Below, in pieces: positions 25,848 through 34,818 of a stretch of DNA of 64,000 bases (the stretch's first letter is position 1; each line of letters opens with the position of its first letter). Source of the stretch: Mesorhizobium comanense (GTDB taxonomy: Bacteria > Pseudomonadota > Alphaproteobacteria > Rhizobiales > Rhizobiaceae); NCBI RefSeq assembly GCF_005503535.1, contig NZ_SCNN01000012.1, forward strand, positions 1-64,000, read 5' to 3'. The notes below the pieces were generated by a model, which was not told the origin of the DNA, did no database searches, and worked only from the letters and a program-made list of their open reading frames with translations. The translations under genes and the position numbers were made by a program.

Positions 25848-25911
25848 AAACCTTTGTTTTTACGCAATTCCGGACGGAAAACCGCTACGCACTTTTCCTG
25901 GATTGCTCTAG
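25848..25911. repeat. Rhizobial intergenic repeat remnant
   Basis: Sequence with TTTTTACGCAATTCCGGACG and CGCTACGCACTTTTCCTGG, ending GCTCTAG, has the look of a palindromic repeat common between genes in Mesorhizobium. It is contiguous with the hairpin after gnd. The identification is from memory of the pattern and was not searched. Confidence 0.5.
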
Positions 25912-26951
25912 CCCCGATAGGGCAGAACCTCTCCCGGCTTGCTCAGTGACTGCAGCGAGCCGGGCTCCGCGCCGCCCACCCAACCCAGCACCGCACGGGC
26001 GAGTTCGGAGCCGGCCAGGCGAAAACTCTCGTTGACGACGAGCAGTTCCCGCCGGAACAGATGCAGGAATTCCGACGATTGTTTCGACACCACGTCGACA
26101 TCGCGGCCGAGCTTCAGGCCGGCATCCTCGATGCCGGCCACGATGGCAAGCGTGGACGCGGCGGCGCTGCTGACGAAACCGTCCGGCCGGTCGCTGCGTC
26201 GCATCAGCTGCGCGGTTCGCATCCGGATCTGCTCGATGGATTGGTCGATGGTGACGGTGTTGAATGGCACCTCGCTGGCGCCGACCTCGCTCAAGGCGTC
26301 GGTAAAACCGTTGACGGTGTGGCCATGATAAGTCAGCCCGATGGGCGGCGCCAGCAAGGCAAGCCGGCGTCGGCCGATGCCGGCCAAATAGCGCACAGCT
26401 TCGCTGGCGAAGGCATAATTGTCGAAGTCGTGATAGGGATGCACCAGGCCCATGTCGGTGCGGCCGTGGGTGGCAAAAGGAACGCCGTGCTCCAGCAGGT
26501 AACGGGCGCGCGGATCGTTGGGCTGCGTGCGTGAGATGATGATGCCGTCGGCCGAACCCGTTTCCACCAGATAGCGAACCGGGTCGAGCGGATCCTGCGA
26601 GCGCGAGTAGGGCGTGACGATCAGGTGGTAAGGCGTGTCGGCAATCACGGCGGTAACGCCATAGATGATGTCCGAGACGAAGCTCATCAGCTCGTGCTCG
26701 GTGTTGAGCACCAGGCTGATGACATTGGTCTTGCCGGTCCTGAGACGGACGCCGGCGCGGTTGGGCCGATAGCCGATCTGCTTGGCGACGAGCTGGACGC
26801 GGCGCTTGGTCTCGGCGCCGATCTCGGGCGCATCCTTGAGGGCGCGCGAGACCGTGGTGACGCCGAGCCCGGTCATGAAGGCAAGCGTCTTCAACGTCGG
26901 CCGCTCCCGCGCCGACCTTTCATCGTCCATTTCAGTGCGCTGTCTGTTCAT
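25908..26951 (-). CDS. LacI-family transcriptional regulator
   Basis: A 347-residue repressor-type regulator. The N-terminal helix-turn-helix (about residues 18-65) has LKTLAFMTGLGVTTVSRALK and the hinge region IGYRPNRAGVRLRTGKTN, followed by a sugar-binding domain. It is divergent from a sugar ABC transporter operon; two identical 14-base operators lie in the shared 406-base region, indicating control of both directions. The ligand is presumably the imported sugar or its derivative. Confidence 0.92.
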   Translation of the reverse strand: MNRQRTEMDDERSARERPTLKTLAFMTGLGVTTVSRALKDAPEIGAETKRRVQLVAKQIGYRPNRAGVRLRTGKTNVISLVLNTEHELMSFVSDIIYGVTAVIADTPYHLIVTPYSRSQDPLDPVRYLVETGSADGIIISRTQPNDPRARYLLEHGVPFATHGRTDMGLVHPYHDFDNYAFASEAVRYLAGIGRRRLALLAPPIGLTYHGHTVNGFTDALSEVGASEVPFNTVTIDQSIEQIRMRTAQLMRRSDRPDGFVSSAAASTLAIVAGIEDAGLKLGRDVDVVSKQSSEFLHLFRRELLVVNESFRLAGSELARAVLGWVGGAEPGSLQSLSKPGEVLPYRG

Positions 26952-27050
26952 TGGTCCCGCCCGTCAGGCGCATAGCAGCCACAGGCCGGGTCGGCAATCG
27001 CCGCACTCCGCAACATGATGTGATTTCAGGCCCGGTGCCGGGCCAATATA

Positions 27051-27064
27051 CTGAAACGTTACAG
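27051..27064. promoter_or_regulatory. LacI-family operator, distal copy
   Basis: CTGAAACGTTACAG is the exact reverse complement of the site at 27324-27337. The AACGTT centre is typical of LacI-family sites. It lies 100 bases upstream of the regulator gene and may serve autoregulation or looping. Confidence 0.75.
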
Positions 27065-27290
27065 GTTGCCAATACCGCGATATCGCCCTGCCATATCGCC
27101 AGGGGAGGCGGTCGCCGAATTCCCTCAGGAATTCAAGGCGAAGTGCCGTTTTACAATTGCCTTGCCGGCTTTTGTTAGCAGATCGCTATTTTGCAGTGCG
27201 ACGAAGGCGTGTTGCGGCGCAATACGGAAGGTTGGGTATGTGAATTTATTCGCGCCTCGAAAAAATCTGAATGCATCGAAGCGCCCGGGG

Positions 27291-27319
27291 TTGCACCATC
27301 GGCGCAATTGCCGTATCGA
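27291..27319 (+). promoter_or_regulatory. Probable promoter of the sugar transporter operon
   Basis: TTGCAC (27291-27296) and TATCGA (27314-27319) are separated by 17 bases, a fair sigma-70-like pair. Transcription would start near 27327, inside the proximal operator, and give a leader of about 30 bases before the binding-protein gene. Confidence 0.45.
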
Positions 27320-27323
27320 AAAT

Positions 27324-27337
27324 CTGTAACGTTTCAG
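27324..27337. promoter_or_regulatory. LacI-family operator, proximal copy
   Basis: CTGTAACGTTTCAG lies within the 20-base near-palindrome AATCTGTAACGTTTCAGATT (27322-27341... arms AATCTG and CAGATT), immediately before the GGGAGGA ribosome site of the binding-protein gene. A repressor bound here would block transcription start. Confidence 0.78.
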
Positions 27338-27357
27338 ATTTCTGGGAGGAAGCCGAA

Positions 27358-28596
27358 ATGCGATACAAAGTCCTGACCGCCGCCTTTGCCGCGACGGTTG
27401 CGCTCAACGTTGCCGGGCCCGCGGCCGCGACCGATCTCGAAGTCACCCACTGGTGGACCTCAGGCGGCGAAGCGGCAGCGGTCGCCGAACTTGCCAAGGC
27501 ATTCGACGCGACGGGCAACCACTGGGTGGACGGCGCCATTGCCGGATCCGGCGGCACGGCAAGGCCAATCATGATCAGCCGCATCACTGGCGGCGACCCG
27601 ATGGGCGCCACTCAGTTCAATCATGGCCGGCAGGCCGAGGAACTGGTGCAGGCGGGCCTGATGCGCGACCTCACCGACGTCGCCACCAAGGGCAAATGGA
27701 CGGAGGTCGTGCGGCCGAAGAGCCTGCTCGACAGCTGTACCATCGGCGGCAAGATCTATTGCGTGCCGGTCAACATCCATTCCTGGCAGTGGCTGTGGCT
27801 GTCGAACGAAGCCTTCCAGAAGGCCGGCGTCCCCCTGCCGAAGGACTGGAACGAATTCGTCGCCGCGGCTCCGGCGCTGGAGAAGGCGGGAATCGTTCCG
27901 CTGGCGGTGGGCGGCCAGGCCTGGCAGTCGTCCGGCGCATTCGACGTGCTGCTTGCCGCCGTCGGTGGCACCGATACCTTCCTCAAGGTCTACAAGGACA
28001 AGGATGCGAAGTTCGCCGCCGGTCCCGAAGTCGGCAAGGTGTTCAAGGCCGCCGACGACGCGCGCAAGATGGCCAAGAACACCAATGTGCAGGACTGGAA
28101 CCAGGCCACGAACATGGTCATCACCGGCAAGGCCGGCGGCCAGATCATGGGTGACTGGGCGCAGGGCGAGTTCCAGGTGGCCGGCAAGGTCGCCGGCAAG
28201 GATTACACCTGCCTTCCGGGGCTTGGCCTGAACGAAGTCATCGCCACCGGCGGCGACGCCTTCTACTTCCCGCTGCTCAAGGATGCCGACAAGTCCAAGG
28301 CGCAGGAAGTGCTGGCCGAGACCTTGCTCGATCCCAAGACCCAGGTCGCCTTCAATCTCAAGAAGGGATCGCTGCCGGTGCGCGGCGACGTCGACCTGAA
28401 CTCGGCCAATGACTGCATGAAGAAAGGTCTCGCCATCCTTGCCAAGGGCGCCGTCATTCCGTGGACGGACCAGCTGCTTTCGCAGGACAGCCAGAAGCAG
28501 AAGGAGGATTTGTTCTCCGAGTTCTTCGCCAAGCCCGAGATGACGGTGGAGGAGGCGCAGAAGCGCTTCGCCGATATCATCGCCTCGGCCGATTGA
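27358..28596 (+). CDS. Sugar ABC transporter substrate-binding protein (CUT1 family)
   Basis: Periplasmic binding protein of 412 residues from the ATG at 27358, which has GGGAGGA upstream; an in-frame upstream extension would cross the operator and lacks a signal peptide at its start. The signal peptide (MRYKVLTAAFAATVALNVAGPAAA) is followed by LEVTHWWTSGGEAAAVAELA, the opening of glucose/maltose-type binding proteins. It is the first gene of a binding protein, two permeases and ATPase set. Confidence 0.94.
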   Translation: MRYKVLTAAFAATVALNVAGPAAATDLEVTHWWTSGGEAAAVAELAKAFDATGNHWVDGAIAGSGGTARPIMISRITGGDPMGATQFNHGRQAEELVQAGLMRDLTDVATKGKWTEVVRPKSLLDSCTIGGKIYCVPVNIHSWQWLWLSNEAFQKAGVPLPKDWNEFVAAAPALEKAGIVPLAVGGQAWQSSGAFDVLLAAVGGTDTFLKVYKDKDAKFAAGPEVGKVFKAADDARKMAKNTNVQDWNQATNMVITGKAGGQIMGDWAQGEFQVAGKVAGKDYTCLPGLGLNEVIATGGDAFYFPLLKDADKSKAQEVLAETLLDPKTQVAFNLKKGSLPVRGDVDLNSANDCMKKGLAILAKGAVIPWTDQLLSQDSQKQKEDLFSEFFAKPEMTVEEAQKRFADIIASAD

Positions 28597-28603
28597 TATC
28601 AGG

Positions 28604-28646
28604 CGCCCCCGCCGGCTCCCGGCCCTCCCGTCGAGGGTCGGGGGCG
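28604..28646 (+). promoter_or_regulatory. GC-rich hairpin after the binding-protein gene
   Basis: CGCCCCCG (28604-28611) pairs with CGGGGGCG (28639-28646), with CCCTC/GAGGG pairing inside. It lacks a U-tract. Its position after the binding-protein gene suggests message stabilisation or attenuation, giving more binding protein than permease. Confidence 0.5.
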
Positions 28647-28680
28647 TGATGTTTCTCATTGTCCCAGCCCGATTGCCGAG

Positions 28681-29574
28681 ATGAGCAAGAGCGAACGTCC
28701 AAACCAGATATTCCGCAATCTCAACGCGAAGATCGCCTCGATCCCGATGGTGCTCACCGCGCTGGTGGTTTTCGTCGGCGGCACCGCGTGGACGGTGCTT
28801 TACTCCTTCACCAATTCGAAGCTGCTGCCGAGGCTGAATTTCGTCGGCCTCGACCAGTATTACCGGCTGTGGGCGACGCCGCGCTGGCTGGTCTCGATCG
28901 AGAACCTGCTGATCTACGGGGTGCTGTCGCTGGTGTTCTCGCTGGTGATCGGCTTTCTGCTTGCCGCGTTGCTCGACCAGAAGATCCGCTTCGAGGACAC
29001 GTTCCGCACCATTTTCCTCTATCCCTTCGCGCTCTCCTTCATTGTCACCGGCCTGGTCTGGCAATGGCTGCTCAATCCCGACTTCGGCGTTCAGAGCGTG
29101 GTACGCGCCCTTGGCTGGACAAGCTTCAGCTTCGATCCGCTCTACAATTCCAGCATCGTCATCTACGGCATCCTGATCGCCGCGCTCTGGCAGGGCACGG
29201 GACTGATCATGTGCCTGATGCTGGCCGGCCTGCGCGGCATCGACGAGGACATCTGGAAGGCCGCGCGCGTCGACGGGATACCGACCTGGAAGACCTATCT
29301 GTTCATCATCATCCCGATGATGCGGCCGGTCTTCATCACCACGCTGGTGATCATCGCGTCGGGCATCGTCAAGGTCTACGACCTGGTCGTCGCCCAGACC
29401 AGCGGCGGGCCCGGCATCGCTTCCGAAGTGCCGGCCAAATACGTCTACGACTACATGTTCTTCGCCCAGAATCTCGGCCAGGGTTTCGCCGCTTCGACCA
29501 TGATGCTGTTGTCGGTGATGATCGTCATCGTGCCGTGGGCCTATCTCGAATTCGGAGGCCGGAAACGTGGCTGA
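28681..29574 (+). CDS. Sugar ABC transporter permease (MalF type)
   Basis: Inner-membrane permease of 297 residues with six membrane segments, beginning IPMVLTALVVFVGGTAWTVLYSF, and the coupling loop EDIWKAARVDGIPTWKTYLF. It pairs with the permease encoded immediately downstream, which it overlaps by 8 bases. Probable substrates are glucosides or other di- or monosaccharides; the sequence does not decide. Confidence 0.92.
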   Translation: MSKSERPNQIFRNLNAKIASIPMVLTALVVFVGGTAWTVLYSFTNSKLLPRLNFVGLDQYYRLWATPRWLVSIENLLIYGVLSLVFSLVIGFLLAALLDQKIRFEDTFRTIFLYPFALSFIVTGLVWQWLLNPDFGVQSVVRALGWTSFSFDPLYNSSIVIYGILIAALWQGTGLIMCLMLAGLRGIDEDIWKAARVDGIPTWKTYLFIIIPMMRPVFITTLVIIASGIVKVYDLVVAQTSGGPGIASEVPAKYVYDYMFFAQNLGQGFAASTMMLLSVMIVIVPWAYLEFGGRKRG

Positions 29575-30502
29575 TCATGCCGTTCCCGCCGCAACGCCGT
29601 CCGGCGTCGCCCGTGCCGACGCTTCGGGACCGAGCGGGCCGAAGCCGCGGCACGTGTTCTCGCGCCGCAACATCTTCCTCTATGGCACGCTCATCGTGGT
29701 GGCCGTCTACTACCTGCTGCCGCTCTATGTGATGGTCGTCACCTCGCTGAAGGGCATGCCGGAAATCCGCCTCGGCAACATCTTCTCGCCGCCGCTGGAG
29801 ATCACCTTCGAGCCCTGGGTCAAGGCATGGTCTCAGGCCTGCACAGGTCTCAACTGCGACGGGCTTTCGCGCGGGTTCTGGAATTCGGTGCGCATCACCG
29901 TGCCGTCGGTGATCCTGTCGATCGCCATCGCCTCGGTGAACGGCTATGCGCTGGCCAACTGGCGCTTCAAGGGCGCCGATACGTTCTTCGTCATCCTGAT
30001 CGTCGGCGCCTTCATTCCCTATCAGGTGATGATCTACCCGATCGTCATCATCCTGCGCGAGATCGGCCTCTATGGCAGCCTCAGCGGCCTGGTGATCGTG
30101 CACTCCATTTTCGGCATGCCGATCCTGACGCTTCTGTTCCGCAATTACTTCACCTCCATGCCGGAGGAACTGTTCCGCGCGGCGCGTGTCGACGGCGCCG
30201 GCTTCTGGGGCATCTACCTGCGCATCATGCTGCCGATGTCGCTGCCGATTTTCGTCGTCGCCGTCATCCTGCAGGTGACCGGCATCTGGAACGACTTTCT
30301 GTTCGGCGTCGTCTACACCCGCCCCGACACCTATCCGATGACGGTGCAGCTCAACAACATCGTCAATTCGGTCCAGGGCGTGAAGGAGTACAACGTCAAC
30401 ATGGCCGCCACCATCCTGACCGGGCTGGTGCCGCTGGTCGTCTATTTCATTTCCGGCAAATTGTTCGTGCGCGGCATTGCCGCCGGCGCGGTGAAAGGGT
30501 GA
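29567..30502 (+). CDS. Sugar ABC transporter permease (MalG type)
   Basis: Inner-membrane permease of 311 residues with six membrane segments and the coupling loop EELFRAARVDGAGFWGIYLR. The N-terminus has a short cytoplasmic extension before the first membrane helix (NIFLYGTLIVVAVYYLLPLY). It overlaps the upstream permease, and its stop shares one base with the ATPase start (TGATG). Confidence 0.92.
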   Translation: MADHAVPAATPSGVARADASGPSGPKPRHVFSRRNIFLYGTLIVVAVYYLLPLYVMVVTSLKGMPEIRLGNIFSPPLEITFEPWVKAWSQACTGLNCDGLSRGFWNSVRITVPSVILSIAIASVNGYALANWRFKGADTFFVILIVGAFIPYQVMIYPIVIILREIGLYGSLSGLVIVHSIFGMPILTLLFRNYFTSMPEELFRAARVDGAGFWGIYLRIMLPMSLPIFVVAVILQVTGIWNDFLFGVVYTRPDTYPMTVQLNNIVNSVQGVKEYNVNMAATILTGLVPLVVYFISGKLFVRGIAAGAVKG

Positions 30503-31605
30503 TGGCGATGGCGGCGAACGGCACCAGCGTATCGATCCAGGATCTGTCGCTGAATTTCGGCGCGGTCTCGGTGCTGCAGACGCTGAACCTCGATGTCGCC
30601 GAGGGCGAATTCATCGTGCTGCTCGGCCCCTCGGGCTGCGGCAAGTCGACCTTGCTCAACTGCATCGCCGGCCTGCTCGACATTTCGGAAGGCCGCATCT
30701 TCATCAAGGGCAAGAACGTCACCTGGGAAGAGCCCAAGGACCGCGGCATCGGCATGGTGTTCCAGTCCTACGCGCTCTATCCGCAGATGACGGTGGAGAA
30801 GAACCTGTCCTTCGGCCTGCGGGTCGCCGGCGTGCCCAAGGACGAGATCACCAAACGCATCGCGAGGGCGGCCGAGATCCTGCAGATCGAGCCGTTGCTG
30901 CAACGCAAGCCGGCCGCGCTTTCCGGCGGCCAGCGCCAGCGCGTGGCGATCGGACGCGCGTTGGTGCGCGACGTCGACGTCTTCCTGTTCGACGAGCCGC
31001 TTTCCAACCTCGACGCCAAGCTGCGTTCCGAACTGCGCGTCGAGATCAAGCTCCTGCACCGCAAGCTGCAGAACACGATGATCTACGTCACGCACGACCA
31101 GATAGAGGCGATGACGCTGGCCGACCGCATCGCGGTCATGAAGGGCGGCGTCATCCAACAGCTCGATGCCCCGCAGACCATCTACAACCGGCCGGTCAAC
31201 CGCTTCGTCGCCGGATTCCTCGGCTCGCCGGCGATGAATTTCGTCGAGGGGCAGCTGGAAGCGGGCGCGCCTGCACTGTTCAAGAGCGGAAGCGTGTCCA
31301 TACCGCTCGACCGCTATGCTTTCGACGGCGCGGGCAGCAAAAGCGGGGCTTGCGTGTTCGGAATCCGGCCCGAGCACATCGCCTTTGGCGAGGCGGCGAA
31401 CTCGATGCCCTTCGCCACCGATGCCGCCGTCGAGATCGTCGAGCCGATGGGATCCGATACGCTGGTGTGGACCAAGCTCGGCGCCCACAATTTCTCCTTC
31501 CGCGTCGAGGCGGAGAAGACGCTGCGCAATGGCGATCCGGTGCGGATCGGCTTCGATCCCGCCCGCGCCTCGCTGTTCGACAGCCAATCCGGCAACCGAA
31601 TGTAG
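30502..31605 (+). CDS. Sugar ABC transporter ATP-binding protein (MalK/UgpC type)
   Basis: Cytoplasmic ATPase of 367 residues. Walker A is GPSGCGKSTLLN, the signature LSGGQRQRVAIGRAL and Walker B VFLFDEPLSNLDAKL; a C-terminal OB-like regulatory domain follows (about 240-367), containing FGIRPEHIAF. The longer open frame upstream lies in the permease gene and was rejected. Start coupled to the upstream permease stop. Confidence 0.94.
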   Translation: MAMAANGTSVSIQDLSLNFGAVSVLQTLNLDVAEGEFIVLLGPSGCGKSTLLNCIAGLLDISEGRIFIKGKNVTWEEPKDRGIGMVFQSYALYPQMTVEKNLSFGLRVAGVPKDEITKRIARAAEILQIEPLLQRKPAALSGGQRQRVAIGRALVRDVDVFLFDEPLSNLDAKLRSELRVEIKLLHRKLQNTMIYVTHDQIEAMTLADRIAVMKGGVIQQLDAPQTIYNRPVNRFVAGFLGSPAMNFVEGQLEAGAPALFKSGSVSIPLDRYAFDGAGSKSGACVFGIRPEHIAFGEAANSMPFATDAAVEIVEPMGSDTLVWTKLGAHNFSFRVEAEKTLRNGDPVRIGFDPARASLFDSQSGNRM

Positions 31606-31671
31606 CCCCCAAGAGCCATCTTTACCCCCAGCCCTTTCAAGACCATCCCCCAAGCAGAACGGACAGAGACG

Positions 31672-32418
31672 ATGAACTGGTCATTCCAACTCTACAGCGC
31701 CCGCAATTTCCAGCCCTGGGAGGGCGTGCTCGCCACGCTCGGCAAGCTCGGCTACACCGAGGTCGAGGGTTTTGGCGGCGTTTACGAAAATCCCAAGGCC
31801 TTCCGTGCCGAACTCGACAAGAACGGCCTTTCCATGCCGACCGGGCATTTCTCGATCGATGCGCTGGAAAATGATTTCGACGGCGTGCGCAAGATCGCCG
31901 AAACGCTTGGCATCAAGCTTCTCATCTGCCCCTACCTGATGGCCGAGGACAGACCATCGGATGCCGCCGGCTGGCGCGGTTTCGGCGAACGCCTGGCCAG
32001 GGTCGGCGACACTGCCTCGAAGGCCGGCTACGGCTTTGCCTGGCACAATCATGATTTCGAGTTCAAGGCACTCGCAGACGGTTCGGTGCCCCAGGACCAT
32101 ATCCTGTCCTCGGCGCCCGGCATCGGCTGGGAGATGGATGTCGCCTGGGTGATACGCGGCGGCGCCGATCCGCTCCCCTGGATCGAGAGGCACGGCAAGC
32201 GCATCGTCGCAGTGCACGTGAAGGACATGGCGAAGCCGGGCGAGGGGCTCGATGAGGACGGTTGGTCCGATGTCGGCCACGGCACGATCGACTGGGCCGG
32301 CCTGATCAAGGTATTGCGGGCCAGAAGCGCGGCGAAATACTTTGTCATGGAGCAGGACAATCCCAACGACATCGAGCGCTTCGCGCGCCGCTCGATCGCA
32401 ACCGTCAAGACCTACTAG
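31672..32418 (+). CDS. Sugar phosphate isomerase/epimerase-like TIM barrel
   Basis: A 248-residue AP-endonuclease-2-type TIM barrel. It opens with FQLYSARNFQPWEGVLATL and has the metal-site segments GFAWHNHDFEF and GWEMDVAWVI, with a late VEQDN-like segment (FVMEQDNPND). Family members isomerise sugars, and some act on 3-keto-glycosides. It lies between the transporter ATPase and an Gfo/Idh/MocA dehydrogenase, all on one strand with short gaps, suggesting a shared pathway. Confidence 0.88.
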   Translation: MNWSFQLYSARNFQPWEGVLATLGKLGYTEVEGFGGVYENPKAFRAELDKNGLSMPTGHFSIDALENDFDGVRKIAETLGIKLLICPYLMAEDRPSDAAGWRGFGERLARVGDTASKAGYGFAWHNHDFEFKALADGSVPQDHILSSAPGIGWEMDVAWVIRGGADPLPWIERHGKRIVAVHVKDMAKPGEGLDEDGWSDVGHGTIDWAGLIKVLRARSAAKYFVMEQDNPNDIERFARRSIATVKTY

Positions 32419-32429
32419 GAACAATCACA

Positions 32430-33572
32430 ATGGCTAAGAAACTGGGTATTGGCGTCATCGGCTGCGGCAACATCTCGAAGGCGTATTTTTCGCTGGCGCC
32501 GCTGTTTCGCGGTATCGAGATGCGCGCCTGCGCCGACATCAACATGGACGCGGCCAGGGCGCGGGCGAAGGAATTCAAGCTGCGCGCCGAGACGGTCGAG
32601 GACCTGCTCAAGGCCGATGACATCGACATCATCGTCAATCTGACCATCCCGGCCGTGCACTACGAGGTGTCGAAGCAGGTGCTCGACGCCGGCAAGCACG
32701 TCTATTCGGAAAAGCCGTTCGTGCTGTCGCTCAAGGAGGGCCAGGACCTCAAGGCGCGAGCGGAAAAGAAGGGGCTGCGCATCGGCTCGGCACCCGACAC
32801 CTTCCTCGGTGGCGCGCATCAGCTGGTGCGGGAACTGATCGACGAGGGCAAGCTCGGCAAGATCACCAGCGGCACCTGCCACGTCATGGGCCACGGCATG
32901 GAGCATTGGCACCCCAATCCGGACTTCTTCTTCCAGCCGGGGGCCGGGCCGGTGCTCGATATCGGGCCGTACTACATCACCAACCTGATCCAGCTGATCG
33001 GGCCGGTGAAACAGGTCGCGGCCTTCGCGACGACCCCGGCCAAGGAACGCACCATCACCTCGAAGCCCCGCGCGGGCGAGAAGATCCCGGTCAATACGCC
33101 GACGACCATCCATGGACTGCTGGAGTTCGAGAACGGCGCGGTGGTGACGCTGAATACGAGCTGGGACGTCTGGGCGCACGGACATGCGCCGATGGAACTC
33201 TATGGCGAGGCGGGCACGGTGTTCGTTCCCGATCCGAACTTCTTCGGCGGCGACGTGCGCTTCACCGAAGAGGGCAAGCCGGTCAAGAAGCTGCCGAAAT
33301 GGAAGCATCCGCTTGGCGTGCCCAATGAAATGCACGGCCACGGCATGATGGCCAACTACCGCACCGCAGGGCTTGCCGACATGGCGCAGGCCATTGTCGA
33401 GGGGCGGCCGCACCGCTGTTCGATGGAACTGGCGCTGCATGCCGTCGATGTCATGACCGGCATCCTGCGTTCGGGCGAAACCGGCAAGTTCGTCGCCATG
33501 CAGACCACGTGCGAGCGGCCGGCCGCGCTCGGTGTCAAGGAAGCCAAGGATTTGCTGGCCAAGAAGAAGTAG
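32430..33572 (+). CDS. Gfo/Idh/MocA family oxidoreductase
   Basis: NAD(P)-dependent sugar dehydrogenase of 380 residues. The Rossmann motif is GVIGCGNISKAYF, followed by the family signature GKHVYSEKPFVLSL and a C-terminal alpha/beta domain with GPVLDIGPYYITNLI. It starts 11 bases after the isomerase gene. Together with the isomerase-like protein it could form a 3-keto-sugar route like that described for ThuB-type enzymes, but the substrate is not known. Confidence 0.92.
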   Translation: MAKKLGIGVIGCGNISKAYFSLAPLFRGIEMRACADINMDAARARAKEFKLRAETVEDLLKADDIDIIVNLTIPAVHYEVSKQVLDAGKHVYSEKPFVLSLKEGQDLKARAEKKGLRIGSAPDTFLGGAHQLVRELIDEGKLGKITSGTCHVMGHGMEHWHPNPDFFFQPGAGPVLDIGPYYITNLIQLIGPVKQVAAFATTPAKERTITSKPRAGEKIPVNTPTTIHGLLEFENGAVVTLNTSWDVWAHGHAPMELYGEAGTVFVPDPNFFGGDVRFTEEGKPVKKLPKWKHPLGVPNEMHGHGMMANYRTAGLADMAQAIVEGRPHRCSMELALHAVDVMTGILRSGETGKFVAMQTTCERPAALGVKEAKDLLAKKK

Positions 33573-33599
33573 GCTGGATTATCGATAATTTCGTTTATC

Positions 33600-33625
33600 C
33601 CTCTCCCCGTTTCGCCGGGGAGAGG
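33600..33625. repeat. Palindromic intergenic repeat
   Basis: CCTCTCCCC and GGGGAGAGG form a perfect 9-base-pair stem around GTTTCGCC, followed by the CTAAGGGTG tail typical of such rhizobial repeats. It sits between the dehydrogenase and the aldo/keto reductase gene. Confidence 0.65.
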
Positions 33626-33699
33626 CTAAGGGTGTGGCGCAGGGCCGGCATCGCATTCGCGATTTGCCGCCCACCTGATTCCACTTCGAGGATTTGTCC

Positions 33700-34746
33700 A
33701 TGCCCTATGTCGCCGCCGAAAACCGCTATGAGAAAATGATCTACAACCGTTGTGGGCGCTCCGGCCTCAAACTGCCGGCGATCTCGCTCGGACTCTGGCA
33801 CAATTTCGGCAACGACACGCCGCACAAGACCAAGCAGGCGATCGTGCGCCGGGCCTTCGACCTCGGCATCACGCATTTCGACCTCGCCAACAATTACGGC
33901 CCGCCGCCCGGCTCGGCCGAGACCGCGTTCGGCGAAATCCTGCGCACCGATTTCGCGGGATATCGCGACGAAATGATCATTTCGACCAAGGCCGGCTACG
34001 AAATGTGGGCCGGCCCCTACGGCGAATGGGGCGGCCGCAAATACATGCTGGCCAGCCTCGACCAGAGCCTGAAGCGGATGGGGCTCGACTATGTCGACAT
34101 CTTCTATTCGCATCGCTTCGATCCGGACACGCCATTGGAAGAAACGATGGGTGCGCTCGACCATGCGGTGCGTTCGGGAAAGGCGCTTTATGCCGGCATC
34201 TCTTCCTACAATTCCCAGCGGACGCGGGAAGCCGCCGATATATTGAAGCAACTCGGCACACCCTGCATCATCCACCAGCCAAGCTATTCGATGCTGAACC
34301 GCTGGGTCGAGGAAGACGGATTGCTCGATACGCTGGAAGGGCTCGGCGTCGGCTCCATCGTGTTCTCGCCGCTGGCGCAAGGCATGCTGACCGACAAGTA
34401 TCTCGGCGGCATCCCCGATGGCAGCCGGGCTTCCCAGGGAAAATCGCTGAAGACGGATTTCATCAACGATCGCACAATCGCCAACATCAAGGCCCTCGAC
34501 GCGATCGCCGGCAAACGCGGCCAGACCCTGGCGCAAATGGCGCTGGCGTGGGTGCTGCGCAGGGGCAAGGTGACGTCGGCGCTGATCGGCGCGTCCAGGC
34601 CCGAGCAGGTCGAGGACTGCGTCGGCGCGTTGAAGGCGCTGGATTTCAGCGATGCCGAACTGGCCGAGATCGATACTTACGCGCGCGAATCCGACATCAA
34701 TCTGTGGGCTGCTTCTGCTGAGCGCGAGGGACCGCCTAGGAAGTAA
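33700..34746 (+). CDS. Aldo/keto reductase, YghZ (L-glyceraldehyde 3-phosphate reductase) type
   Basis: A 348-residue TIM-barrel oxidoreductase. It carries the conserved GITHFDLANNYGPPPGSAE (catalytic Asp and Tyr), ISTKAGYEMW (Lys) and YVDIFYSHRFDPDTPLEETM, which match the YghZ/potassium-channel beta-subunit-like group. GAGGA lies 7 bases before the ATG; a TTG two codons upstream is possible. It follows the sugar dehydrogenase after a 127-base gap with a repeat and is probably the last gene of the sugar cluster, ended by a clear terminator. Confidence 0.9.
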   Translation: MPYVAAENRYEKMIYNRCGRSGLKLPAISLGLWHNFGNDTPHKTKQAIVRRAFDLGITHFDLANNYGPPPGSAETAFGEILRTDFAGYRDEMIISTKAGYEMWAGPYGEWGGRKYMLASLDQSLKRMGLDYVDIFYSHRFDPDTPLEETMGALDHAVRSGKALYAGISSYNSQRTREAADILKQLGTPCIIHQPSYSMLNRWVEEDGLLDTLEGLGVGSIVFSPLAQGMLTDKYLGGIPDGSRASQGKSLKTDFINDRTIANIKALDAIAGKRGQTLAQMALAWVLRRGKVTSALIGASRPEQVEDCVGALKALDFSDAELAEIDTYARESDINLWAASAEREGPPRK

Positions 34747-34769
34747 GTGCGCCGGCAAGACGGTGAACA

Positions 34770-34795
34770 AACGGCGGGACATGTCCCGCCGTTTT
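34770..34795. terminator. Rho-independent terminator, probably bidirectional
   Basis: A perfect palindrome with a 12-base arm (AACGGCGGGACA and its complement) is followed on the plus strand by TTTT. It separates the convergent aldo/keto reductase and serine protease genes. Confidence 0.8.
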
Positions 34796-34818
34796 ATGTG
34801 AAGGCAAAAGGCCGCGCC

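Larger units (their letters stand above)
26952..27357. other. Divergent control region of the LacI-controlled sugar cluster
   Basis: No gene is seen in this 406-base stretch. It contains two operator copies (27051-27064 and 27324-27337), a probable transporter promoter (27291-27319) and AT-rich sequence. The 273-base distance between the operators would allow looping by a tetrameric or dimer-bridging repressor. Confidence 0.6.
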
